A DNA stretch of 35,000 nucleotides, taken from positions 57,080-92,079 of the forward strand of contig NZ_WHOL01000099.1 in NCBI RefSeq assembly GCF_009745975.1. Reading direction: 5' to 3'. Under the pieces are notes generated by a model. The model ran no database searches. It was not told the DNA's origin and worked only from the letters and a program-made list of their open reading frames with translations. Source of the stretch: Actinokineospora pegani. Lineage in GTDB: Bacteria > Actinomycetota > Actinomycetes > Mycobacteriales > Pseudonocardiaceae. The position numbers and the translations under genes are program-made. Of the stretch, positions 22,432 through 29,575 are shown one piece after another; the stretch's first letter is position 1, and every line of letters starts with the position of its first letter.

Positions 22432-24089
22432 AGCTCCTCCTTCGGGAACAGCGGCAGCAGGGCGCCCGGCGCGGTGGCGGGGACGACGGGGGAGCGCGGC
22501 GCGATCGGCGAGACCCGCTCGTAGGCGGCGCCGACGGCGGGCCGGGCGTCGGCCTCGCCCTTGTTCGGCCACAGCGCCATCGCCCGCTCGGCCTGCGCGG
22601 TGATGGTCAGCGACGGGTTGACCCCGAGGTTGGCCGACACCGTGGACCCGTCGACCACGTGCAGCCCTTGGTAGCCGTAGAGCCGCTGGTAGGCGTCGAC
22701 GACGCCGGTCGCGGGGGAGTCGCCGATCGCGCAGCCGCCGATGAAGTGCCCGGTGACCGGCATGTCGGCCCAGTCGGCCCAGGTGCCGCCCGCGATCCCG
22801 TCGATCTTGTCCGCCACCCGGCGCGCCACGTCGTGCCCGGCCGGGATCCACGACGGGTTGGGCAGCCCCTCGCCCTGGCGGCTCGAGAGCATCCCCCACC
22901 GGCGGAACGTGGTCACCGAGTTGTCCAGCGACTGCATCACCAGCAGCACGATCGTCTGCTCCGACCAGTGGCGCGGGTCGTGCTGGCGGGGCAGGTCGCG
23001 CCGCCGCCGCCACAGCTCCCGCAGCCCGCGGGCCCACCGCGACCGCCCGCCGTCGACGAGCACGGTCCCCAGCAGCGCCAGCGCGTTGCTGCCCCTGCCG
23101 TAGCGCACCGGCTCGACGTGGGTGTCCGGGTCGGGGTGGATGGAGGAGGTGATGGCGACCCCGCGCGAGTAGTCCACATCGGACTTGCGGGCGCGGGCGG
23201 CCAGGATCGCCTCGGAGTTGGTGCGGCTCAGGTAGCCCACCCGCCGCGAGATCCGGGGCAGCGTGGTGGCGCGCAGCTTGTGCAGCAGCTTCTGCGTGCC
23301 CACGGCGGCGGCGGAGAAGACCACCTGCTCGGCGGTGAACGCGCGCTTGCGCAGCCCACCGGTCCGCCGCGTCTCGACCGCGTACCCGCCGTCGACCTCC
23401 CGGACGGAGACCACCGTCGTCATCGGGTGCACCGTCGCCCCGGCCTTCTCGGCCAGGTAGAGGTAGTTCTTCACCAGGGTGTTCTTCGCGTTGTGCCTGC
23501 ACCCGGTCATGCACTCCCCGCAGTGCGTGCACGTGCGCCGGGCCGGGCCCGCGCCGCCGAAGAACGGGTCGGGCACTTCCTCGCCGGGCTTGGCGCCGAA
23601 CAGCACCCCGACCGGGGTCGGGGTGAACGTGCCCCCGACCCCGATGTCCTCGGCCACCTCCCGCAACACCCGGTCCGCCGCGGTGGTCGCCGGGTTCAGC
23701 GTGACCCCGAGCATCCGCTTCGCCTGGTCGTAGTGCGGGGCCAACTCGTCGCGCCAGTCGGTGATGTGCGCCCACTGCCGGTCCCGGTAGAAGGCGTCCG
23801 GCGGCTCGTAGAGCGTGTTCGCGTACCCGAGCGATCCGCCCCCGACCCCGCTGCCGGACAGCACGAGCACGTCCCGCAGCGGCGTCATCCGGAAGATCCC
23901 GGTGCACCCCAGCCGCGGCGCGAACAGGTAGTCGCGCACGTGCCACGAGTTCTTCGCGAACTCCTCGTCGGCGAACCGCCGCCCCGCCTCCACCACCCCG
24001 ACCCGGTAGCCCTTCTCGGTCAACCGCAACGCCGAGACGCTGCCGCCGAACCCGGAGCCGATGACGAGCACGTCGTAGTCGAAGCCCAT
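22428..24089 (-). CDS. GMC-family FAD oxidoreductase (cholesterol-oxidase-like, ChoD type)
   Basis: A 553-aa flavoenzyme. The N-terminal FAD-binding motif is VLVIGSGFGGS (GxGxxG at 11-16). GSGVGGGSLGYANTLY follows near residue 79. The C-terminal catalytic region has GHFIGGCAIGD (active-site His) and VDGSTVSANLGVNPSLTITA (active-site Asn), as in cholesterol oxidase and related enzymes that oxidise alcohols to ketones. Four cysteines, C187, C190, C193 and C197, form a CxxCxxCxxxC motif of the ferredoxin type in mid-protein. I recall a similar Cys-rich segment in ChoD-like members. The gene follows the monooxygenase with a 1-bp gap and overlaps the ADC-like gene. A sterol or alicyclic alcohol is a reasonable substrate guess. 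Confidence 0.9.
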   Translation of the reverse strand: MGFDYDVLVIGSGFGGSVSALRLTEKGYRVGVVEAGRRFADEEFAKNSWHVRDYLFAPRLGCTGIFRMTPLRDVLVLSGSGVGGGSLGYANTLYEPPDAFYRDRQWAHITDWRDELAPHYDQAKRMLGVTLNPATTAADRVLREVAEDIGVGGTFTPTPVGVLFGAKPGEEVPDPFFGGAGPARRTCTHCGECMTGCRHNAKNTLVKNYLYLAEKAGATVHPMTTVVSVREVDGGYAVETRRTGGLRKRAFTAEQVVFSAAAVGTQKLLHKLRATTLPRISRRVGYLSRTNSEAILAARARKSDVDYSRGVAITSSIHPDPDTHVEPVRYGRGSNALALLGTVLVDGGRSRWARGLRELWRRRRDLPRQHDPRHWSEQTIVLLVMQSLDNSVTTFRRWGMLSSRQGEGLPNPSWIPAGHDVARRVADKIDGIAGGTWADWADMPVTGHFIGGCAIGDSPATGVVDAYQRLYGYQGLHVVDGSTVSANLGVNPSLTITAQAERAMALWPNKGEADARPAVGAAYERVSPIAPRSPVVPATAPGALLPLFPKEEL

Positions 24090-24090
24090 C

Positions 24091-25539
24091 TCAGCCCCCC
24101 GCCGTGAGCTCGAAGTCGGCCAGGTCGGGCGCGGTCGCGCGCCGCCGGTACTCGGTGACCAGGCCCGGCCAGTTCGTCGTGATCCGCCCGGACGCCTCCC
24201 GGTACCAGCTGTCGCACGCGGTCCACACCGTCGACCGCAGCCTGCCCTGCACCTCGGCGTCGAAGGCCGCGGCGGCCTCGGCGCGCACCTCGGCCAGCCG
24301 CGCGCCCCGCTCGCGCATCGCGCGCAGCACGGTGACCAGGTAGTCGGCCTGGGCCTCCAGCATGCCGATGATCGAGCTGCCGCCCAGGTTGGTGTTGGGC
24401 CCGTACATGAGGAACAGGTTCGGGAACCCGGGCACGGTCAGCCCCAGGTGCGCCCGGGCCCCGCCCGCCCACGCCCGCTCCCGCAGGTCCGAGCCGTCCG
24501 GCCCGGTGATCCGCAGCGGGGCCAGGAACTCGGTGGTCTGGAAGCCGGTGCCGTAGATGACCACGTCGGCCGGGTGCTCCACGCCGTCGTCGGTGCGCAC
24601 ACCAGCCGGGGTGATCTCGGCGATCCGCTCGGTGACCACGTCGACGTTCGGCTGGGCCAGCGCGGGCAGGTAGTCGTTGGAGAACAGCAGCCGCTTGCAG
24701 CCGACGGGGTAGTCCGGCGTCAGCTTCGCGCGCAGCTCGGGGTCGCGCACCCGCAGCCGCAGGTGCGCCCTGGCGGCCAGCTCGACCGCCTTGGTGACGG
24801 CGGGCCTGCCGGTCAGCGCGCTGTTGAGCAGCTCGCTCATCCAGAAGATCCCCCGCCTCCCCGCCGCCCGCACCAGCGGGAACCGCCGGAACACCGCGTG
24901 GTGCAACCGCGTGTACCCCCGGTCGGGCTTGGGCACGACCCACGGCGGCGTCCGCTGGAAGACGGTCACCCGCGCCGCCTGCTCGCGCACCCTGGGCACG
25001 AACTGGACCGCACTCGCCCCGGTCCCGATCACCGCGACCCGCTTGCCCCGCAGGTCGACCCCGTGGTCCCAGCGCGCGGAGTGGAACACGGGCCCGTCAA
25101 AGCTCCCCGGAACCGCCGGGTAGGCAGGCCGCGAGAACAACCCCACCGAGGGCACCAGCACATCGGCCGTGAACACCTCGCCCCCGACCGTGTCGACGTG
25201 CCACCGCCCGCCCTCGTGCCGCGCCCCGGTCACCTCCACCCCGAACCGCACCAACTCGGTCAGCCCGTGCTCGTCCGCCGTCCGCCGCAGGTAGTCCAGG
25301 ATGTCCGCCTGCCCCGAGTACCGCCGCGGCCAGTCCCCCCGGGGCGCCCAGGACCACGAGTACAACGGCGACGGCACGTCGCAGGCCGCACCCGGGTAGG
25401 TGTTGTCCCGCCACACCCCACCCACCCGGTCGGCCCGCTCCACCACCGTGACCTCGCCGAACCCGGCCCGCCGCAGCGCCGCGGCCGCCCCCAGCCCGCC
25501 GAACCCTGCCCCGATCACCAGCACAGACAACTCCGTCAT
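24091..25539 (-). CDS. Flavin-containing / Baeyer-Villiger-type monooxygenase
   Basis: A 482-aa class B flavoprotein monooxygenase. It has the FAD Rossmann motif VIGAGFGG (9-16), the Baeyer-Villiger fingerprint FxGxxxHxxxW (F147, G149, H153, W157), the NADPH Rossmann motif VIGTGASA (170-177) and the late VIYGTGFQTTEF motif. These enzymes use NADPH and O2 to turn ketones into esters or lactones, or to oxygenate heteroatoms. It is first in the operon with the GMC oxidase and the ADC-like protein. An alcohol-to-ketone-to-ester route is plausible. It is divergent from the AraC-family gene at 25622. A TAGCGT -10 (25552-25547) lies 7 nt before the ATG, so the mRNA may be leaderless. Confidence 0.93.
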   Translation of the reverse strand: MTELSVLVIGAGFGGLGAAAALRRAGFGEVTVVERADRVGGVWRDNTYPGAACDVPSPLYSWSWAPRGDWPRRYSGQADILDYLRRTADEHGLTELVRFGVEVTGARHEGGRWHVDTVGGEVFTADVLVPSVGLFSRPAYPAVPGSFDGPVFHSARWDHGVDLRGKRVAVIGTGASAVQFVPRVREQAARVTVFQRTPPWVVPKPDRGYTRLHHAVFRRFPLVRAAGRRGIFWMSELLNSALTGRPAVTKAVELAARAHLRLRVRDPELRAKLTPDYPVGCKRLLFSNDYLPALAQPNVDVVTERIAEITPAGVRTDDGVEHPADVVIYGTGFQTTEFLAPLRITGPDGSDLRERAWAGGARAHLGLTVPGFPNLFLMYGPNTNLGGSSIIGMLEAQADYLVTVLRAMRERGARLAEVRAEAAAAFDAEVQGRLRSTVWTACDSWYREASGRITTNWPGLVTEYRRRATAPDLADFELTAGG

Positions 25540-25552
25540 GCCCCCGACGCTA
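25540..25552 (-). promoter_or_regulatory. Candidate -10 of a leaderless monooxygenase operon transcript
   Basis: TAGCGT (25552-25547, minus strand) is followed by 7 nt and the ATG at 25539. The -35 region (CTGGTC) is poor, as expected for an activator-dependent promoter. The whole divergent spacer to the AraC gene is only 82 bp. Confidence 0.4.
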
Positions 25553-25621
25553 GGACCGCGCGCGGCGGCCGACCAGCCCCTCAGCGGCCCGCCGATTGAC
25601 CTTTCCGGCCATACTGGGCCG

Positions 25622-26647
25622 ATGAGGGCGTTCGCGCAGGCCGCGGTCCGGCACTGGGACTACCCGCGCGGCGTCGGCGGGGTGCGGGTGATGCTCGACT
25701 TCGCCGCCGATCGCGGGGTGCCGGTCACGCCCGTCGACCCGGGGCTGTTGACCCGGCCCGGCGCCGAGGTGCCCGCCGCGGTGGAGCTGGGGGTGGTCCG
25801 GGAGCTGGCCGCGGCGCTGCCCGACGGCGGGGTCGACCTGGGGCGGCGCTACCACGTGACCACGTTCGGGATGCTCGGCTACGCCGTGCTCAGCAGCCGG
25901 ACCCTGGCCGCCGCCGTCGACGTGACCCTGCGCTACCTGGACCTGAGCTACATCTTCTGCCTGCCCCGGGTCACCGCGGACGGAGACCGGGGGCGCCTGG
26001 AGCTCGACGACTCGGCGCTGCCCGTCGACGTGGCGGGGTTCCTGGTCGACCGCGACCTCACCGCGATCCTGCAGGTCGTCGGCGAGTTGCTGCCCGGCGG
26101 CGTCGGCCTGTCCGGGGTGCGGCTGCGCAGGCCCGCCCCGGCGGGTCCGGTGCACGAGGACGTCCTCGGTCTGACTCCCGAGTACGACGCGGCGGTCAAC
26201 GCCGTCACCTTCCCCCTCGCCGAGCTGGACCGGCCGCTGCCGCAGGCCGACCCGGTCACCGTCGCCGACTGCGAGGCCCGCTGCCGCGACCTGGTCCAGG
26301 CCCGCCGCGCCCGCACCGGGGTCACCGGGGCCGTGCGCGCCGAGCTGGCGGCCGTCGGCGGCATCACCCTGTCGGCGGCCGAGGTCGCCGCCCGGCTGCT
26401 GCTCGGCGAGCGGACCCTGCGCCGCCGCCTCGCCGAGGCGGGGACCACCTTCCGCGAGCTGCGCGAGGAGGTGCGCCACGCCCTGGCCGAGGGGCTGCTG
26501 ACCGACGGCGCGCTACCGATCGCCGATGTCGCCACCCGCGTGGGTTACACCGAATCGGCGAGCTTCATCCGCGCCTTCACCCGCTGGACCGGCCAGACCC
26601 CGGCCGCCTTCCGGCGTGCGGTGGCCCATCGTCCACTTCGGAGTTAA
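25622..26647 (+). CDS. AraC-family transcriptional regulator (arabinose-binding-type N-terminus, VirS-like)
   Basis: A 341-aa regulator. The N-terminal region (about 20-205) matches the AraC_N / Arabinose_bd ligand domain seen in VirS and OruR-like proteins (GRRYHVTTFGMLGYAVLSSRTL). The C-terminal double HTH (about 240-340) has LLGERTLRRRLAEAG and IADVATRVGYTESASFIRAFTRWTGQTPAAFR. The open frame begins far upstream, but the ATG at 25622 gives the normal family start. The earlier part would overlap the divergent monooxygenase. The ribosome site is weak. Divergence from the BVMO-GMC-ADC operon suggests it activates that operon in response to a lipophilic or ketone-like effector. The layout is like virS facing mymA in Mycobacterium tuberculosis. 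Confidence 0.92.
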   Translation: MRAFAQAAVRHWDYPRGVGGVRVMLDFAADRGVPVTPVDPGLLTRPGAEVPAAVELGVVRELAAALPDGGVDLGRRYHVTTFGMLGYAVLSSRTLAAAVDVTLRYLDLSYIFCLPRVTADGDRGRLELDDSALPVDVAGFLVDRDLTAILQVVGELLPGGVGLSGVRLRRPAPAGPVHEDVLGLTPEYDAAVNAVTFPLAELDRPLPQADPVTVADCEARCRDLVQARRARTGVTGAVRAELAAVGGITLSAAEVAARLLLGERTLRRRLAEAGTTFRELREEVRHALAEGLLTDGALPIADVATRVGYTESASFIRAFTRWTGQTPAAFRRAVAHRPLRS

Positions 26648-26700
26648 CGTGTCACCGACGCGCAACCGGGAGGCGCGCGAGACCGAGGGATCGTGGTGGG

Positions 26701-26946
26701 ATGTCCGCTTCCGTCCCCCGCGACGTGCGGGGCATCGCCGAGTCGCTGGTCGACGTCCTCGCCAGGGCGCACCCGCGCCTGGCTCCCGCGGTGGTCGAGA
26801 CCGTGGTGTTCCAGGCGGCCTGGGAGCTGGCGGGCAACGCCCACCGCCCCGACTCCTTCCGCGGGCAGTTGCACCGCCGGGCGAACGCGCGCCTGCTCGC
26901 CATGGCGGGCACCCTGACCCCCATCTCCCGCAGGCGGGCGACCTGA
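26701..26946 (+). CDS. Small helical protein, possibly a three-helix-bundle dimerisation domain
   Basis: An 81-aa, mostly alpha-helical protein (VRGIAESLVDVLARAHPRLAP, then VVETVVFQAAWELAGNAHRPDSFRGQLHRRANARLLAM). The pattern of a helix, a P-rich turn, VV..V, then a phenylalanine and a final RAxxRL helix resembles small actinobacterial three-helix-bundle proteins annotated as dimerisation domains (DUF3562-like). That likeness is from memory and weak. The ATG has a GGTGGG just before it. It lies 53 bp after the AraC gene on the same strand and 244 bp before the kinase gene. Function unknown. It could be a spurious frame in GC-rich DNA, though its composition is protein-like. Confidence 0.5.
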   Translation: MSASVPRDVRGIAESLVDVLARAHPRLAPAVVETVVFQAAWELAGNAHRPDSFRGQLHRRANARLLAMAGTLTPISRRRAT

Positions 26947-27156
26947 AACACGCCCCCGGCCCACGCCCGATCTGATCGCGACTCCCACCGGACGGGGACT
27001 CGAGGACGCGCCCCGGAGCGCCCCCATCCCGGCGCGCCCGACCGGGTCGCCGGAACGACCGGGCGCACCCAGCGGTCGTCCCGGCCCCGCTCGGCCGCGC
27101 CGGACGCCCACCAGCCGCTGAGACACCAGCGTCACCTGGTCGTGCCCCCCGGGTCC

Positions 27157-27162
27157 TAACAT
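27157..27162 (+). promoter_or_regulatory. Candidate -10 upstream of the sensor kinase
   Basis: TAACAT at 27157-27162 fits TAnnnT and lies 28 nt before the GTG at 27191. There is no good -35, so this is tentative. The rest of 26947-27190 shows nothing else that I can assign. Confidence 0.3.
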
Positions 27163-27190
27163 CTACCGGACCCGACCCGAGGGAGCGCCC

Positions 27191-28258
27191 GTGTCCGTGC
27201 CCGACCAGCGGCGACCGGTCCAGCGGCCGTTCCTGCCCTGGCCGCGGACCGACCCGGCGGCCACCCTCGCCAGCGCCCGCCGCATCGCCGACGACCTCGC
27301 CGACGGCCTGGCCGGGACCGGCGCGCGGGCGGCGGCCAGGGCGGTGCGGCGGCTGCTGGGCGCCGACGCCGTGGGTCTGGCCGACCTGGCGGGCGCGACC
27401 ACCTGGTCGGGCAGGCCGCCTGCCGAGCGCTGGTCCGAGCTGGTCGACGCGGCCCTGCACCGCGAGACCAGGGCGGGGCGCCCACCGCTGCTCGCCCTGC
27501 CGCTGCACGTGCACGACGACCTCGCGGGGGTGCTGGTCGTCTCCGGGCACTGCCGCGGCGGCGACGTGCGCGAGGTCGCCGCGTGGGTGGCCGACGCGCT
27601 GGAGCGGGCAGGCCTGGAGGCCTCCGCCGCCCAGGCCGCCCAGGCCGAGCTGCGGGCGCTGCGCGCCGAGATCTCCCCGCACTTCGTCTACAACGCGCTG
27701 ACCGTGATCTCCTCGCTGGTGCACACCGACCCCGACCGCGCGCACGAGCTGATCCTCGACTTCGCCGACTTCAACCGCTACAGCCTCGCCGGGCACGGCG
27801 AGTACACGACCGTCTCCGACGAGTTCCACGCCATCGAGACCTACCTGGCGCTGCAACGCGCCGTCCTCGGCGACCGGCTGCGCGTGCAGGTCCGCGTCGC
27901 CCCCGAGGTGCTCGCCGTCGCCCTGCCCTACCTGGTGTTGCAACCGCTGGTCGAGAACGCCGTCCGGCACGGGGTCGAGCCGCGCGGCCGGGGCGGGCTG
28001 GTGCAGGTGCGCGGGGAGGCCGAGGGAAGCGACTGCGTCATCACCGTCGAGGACGACGGCGTGGGCATGGACCCCGCGCGCGCGGCCGCGGTGCTGGCCG
28101 GGACGGGTCCGGCGGGCAGCGTCGGGCTGGCCAACGTGGACAGGAGGCTGCGCGACGTCTACGGCGCGTGGCACGGCCTGGTGGTGGAGACCGCCGAGGG
28201 CGCGGGGACCCGCGTCGTCGTGCGGCTGCCGAGGTTCGCACCGGGGGTGGTGCCGTGA
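27191..28258 (+). CDS. LytS/YpdA-type sensor histidine kinase, soluble
   Basis: A 355-aa kinase. The N-terminal half (about 25-125) resembles a GAF-like domain and has no membrane segments, so it probably senses a cytoplasmic signal. The His_kinase domain has EISPHFVYNALTVISSLV with the phospho-accepting H164. The HATPase domain has LVENAVRHGV (N256), EDDGVGMD and GSVGLANVDRRL. The start is a GTG with GAGGGAG upstream. Its stop overlaps the response regulator start as GTGA. Known relatives (BtsS, YpdA) sense pyruvate or similar and control carboxylate transport. The genes that follow encode two monocarboxylate-type symporters, which fits that role. Confidence 0.92.
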   Translation: MSVPDQRRPVQRPFLPWPRTDPAATLASARRIADDLADGLAGTGARAAARAVRRLLGADAVGLADLAGATTWSGRPPAERWSELVDAALHRETRAGRPPLLALPLHVHDDLAGVLVVSGHCRGGDVREVAAWVADALERAGLEASAAQAAQAELRALRAEISPHFVYNALTVISSLVHTDPDRAHELILDFADFNRYSLAGHGEYTTVSDEFHAIETYLALQRAVLGDRLRVQVRVAPEVLAVALPYLVLQPLVENAVRHGVEPRGRGGLVQVRGEAEGSDCVITVEDDGVGMDPARAAAVLAGTGPAGSVGLANVDRRLRDVYGAWHGLVVETAEGAGTRVVVRLPRFAPGVVP

Positions 28259-29019
28259 AGGTCCTCGCCGTCGACGACGCGCCGGTGGCGCTCGACGAGC
28301 TGTGCAGGCTGCTGCGCGCGGCCCCCGGGGTGGTCGACGTGCGCGCGGCCGACGACGCCCTCGGCGCGCTCAAGGCCATCCAGGCCGACCCGCCGGAGGC
28401 GGTGTTCCTCGACATCGCCATGCCCGGCATGACCGGCCTGGAGCTGGCGTCGCTGCTGGCCAAGCTCACCGAGCCCCCGGTCATCGTGTTCGTCACCGCC
28501 TTCGACCGCCACGCGGTGTCGGCCTACGGCATCGGCGCCGTCGACTACCTGCTCAAACCCGTCCGCGCCGACCGCCTGGCCGAGGCCCTGGCCCGGGTCC
28601 GCCGCCTCACCGCCTCGCGCGCCCTGCCCGCCCCCCGCGCCGCCTCCGCCGCCCCGGACACCATGCCCGCCCTCCCCGTCGAGTCCGAGGGCCGCACCCG
28701 CTACGTCCGCCGCACCGACGTCCACTTCGCCGAGGCCCACGGCGACTACGTCCGCCTGCACACCCCCACCGGCGCCCACCTGGTCCGCATGCCCATCTCC
28801 CGGCTCCAGGAGTACTGGGAGGACTTCGGCTTCTCCCGGGTCCACCGCGGCTACCTGCTCGCCATCGACGCCGTGCGCGAACTCCGCAGCGACTCGGTCG
28901 GCGGCCTGCTCGCCCACACCGACGCGGGCGACGTCCCCGTCAGCCGCCGCAGCGCCCGGGCCCTGCGCGAGCGCCTCCTCGCCGCCGCCCAGCGCGGCGA
29001 GCTCGGCCGTCGACGATGA
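28255..29019 (+). CDS. LytTR-family response regulator
   Basis: A 254-aa regulator. The receiver domain has acidic D7/D8 (AVDDAP), phospho-acceptor D53 (FLDIAMPG), T81 and K101 (YLLKPV). A Pro/Ala-rich linker (about 120-140) leads to a LytTR DNA-binding domain (VRRTDVHFAEAHGDYVRLHT...FSRVHRGYLLAIDAV...VPVSRRSARALRERL). The GTG start overlaps the kinase stop, so the pair is translationally coupled. It is predicted to bind direct repeats upstream of target transporter genes. Candidate repeats lie at 31277-31297, just before the second symporter module. Confidence 0.93.
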   Translation: MKVLAVDDAPVALDELCRLLRAAPGVVDVRAADDALGALKAIQADPPEAVFLDIAMPGMTGLELASLLAKLTEPPVIVFVTAFDRHAVSAYGIGAVDYLLKPVRADRLAEALARVRRLTASRALPAPRAASAAPDTMPALPVESEGRTRYVRRTDVHFAEAHGDYVRLHTPTGAHLVRMPISRLQEYWEDFGFSRVHRGYLLAIDAVRELRSDSVGGLLAHTDAGDVPVSRRSARALRERLLAAAQRGELGRRR

Positions 29020-29221
29020 GCGGCCAGGCGGCAGGAACCGCCCACCCCAAGCCGCGCCACCCCGCCCCACCCCCGCCGCGGCAAGATCATCCGGCGCTGG
29101 GGACCCCCGATTTCAACGCTACCCGGGACCACCGACGACAACGCCCGTCGACGACCGGGTTGTGCACAGGGGGCCAGGCCGTCCACAGGCCCCGCACCCC
29201 GCCCGGCGCCGGGCGGTGGTC
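29020..29221 (+). other. Gap between the response regulator and the first DUF485 gene
   Basis: About 200 bp with no firm gene. One open frame (ATG at 29016 to stop at 29225, 69 aa) overlaps both neighbours by 4 nt but encodes a Pro/His/Arg-rich sequence without a recognisable fold. An imperfect inverted repeat, ACAAC near 29137 and GTTGT near 29160, surrounds GTCGACGAC. No clear promoter is seen. Confidence 0.4.
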
Positions 29222-29575
29222 GTGAGCAACCAGCGGCGGGTCGCGGTCAGCAGCCCGCAGACGCGGCTCGCGCACGCCAGGCGGCGCCACCACCCCGCGC
29301 GGCTCCCACCCACCCTCGACCCCGCCGAGGCCGAGCGCGCCGCCCGGGTCCTCCGGGCCCAGCGCCGCCCCGCCGTGCGCACCCTCGCCGGGCTCGCGGC
29401 CCTCCTCTTCGGCCTGCCCCTGCTGCTCTGGGCGCTCCCGGCGCTCGTCGACGTCCGCCTGCTCGGGGTGCCCGCGGCCTGGCTGGCCCTGGTCGTCGTG
29501 CCGTTCCCCGTGCTGGTGGGCCTGGCCTGGTGGCACCTCCGGCGCGCCGAACGCGCGGAGGACCCGCCGCCGTGA
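29222..29575 (+). CDS. DUF485-like small membrane protein (symporter partner 1)
   Basis: A 117-aa membrane protein with a basic cytoplasmic N-terminus (residues 1-55) and two hydrophobic segments (LAGLAALLFGLPLLLWALPAL and VPAAWLALVVVPFPVLVGLAWW). It ends in a charged tail. By size, topology and position it corresponds to the small DUF485/YjcH/MctB partner encoded before ActP/MctC-type symporters, although the sequence is more divergent than the second copy at 31387. I start at the GTG at 29222. Its stop overlaps the symporter start as GTGA. The upstream ribosome site is weak. Confidence 0.75.
   Translation: MSNQRRVAVSSPQTRLAHARRRHHPARLPPTLDPAEAERAARVLRAQRRPAVRTLAGLAALLFGLPLLLWALPALVDVRLLGVPAAWLALVVVPFPVLVGLAWWHLRRAERAEDPPP

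Noticed and set aside
25596-25601. TTGACC as a -35 for the AraC gene
   Set aside because: A -10 at normal spacing would fall on the start codon and no TAnnnT is there.
26513-28174. A 553-codon minus-strand frame opposite the AraC end, the small gene and the kinase
   Set aside because: Low-complexity shadow opposite a clear LytS-type kinase.
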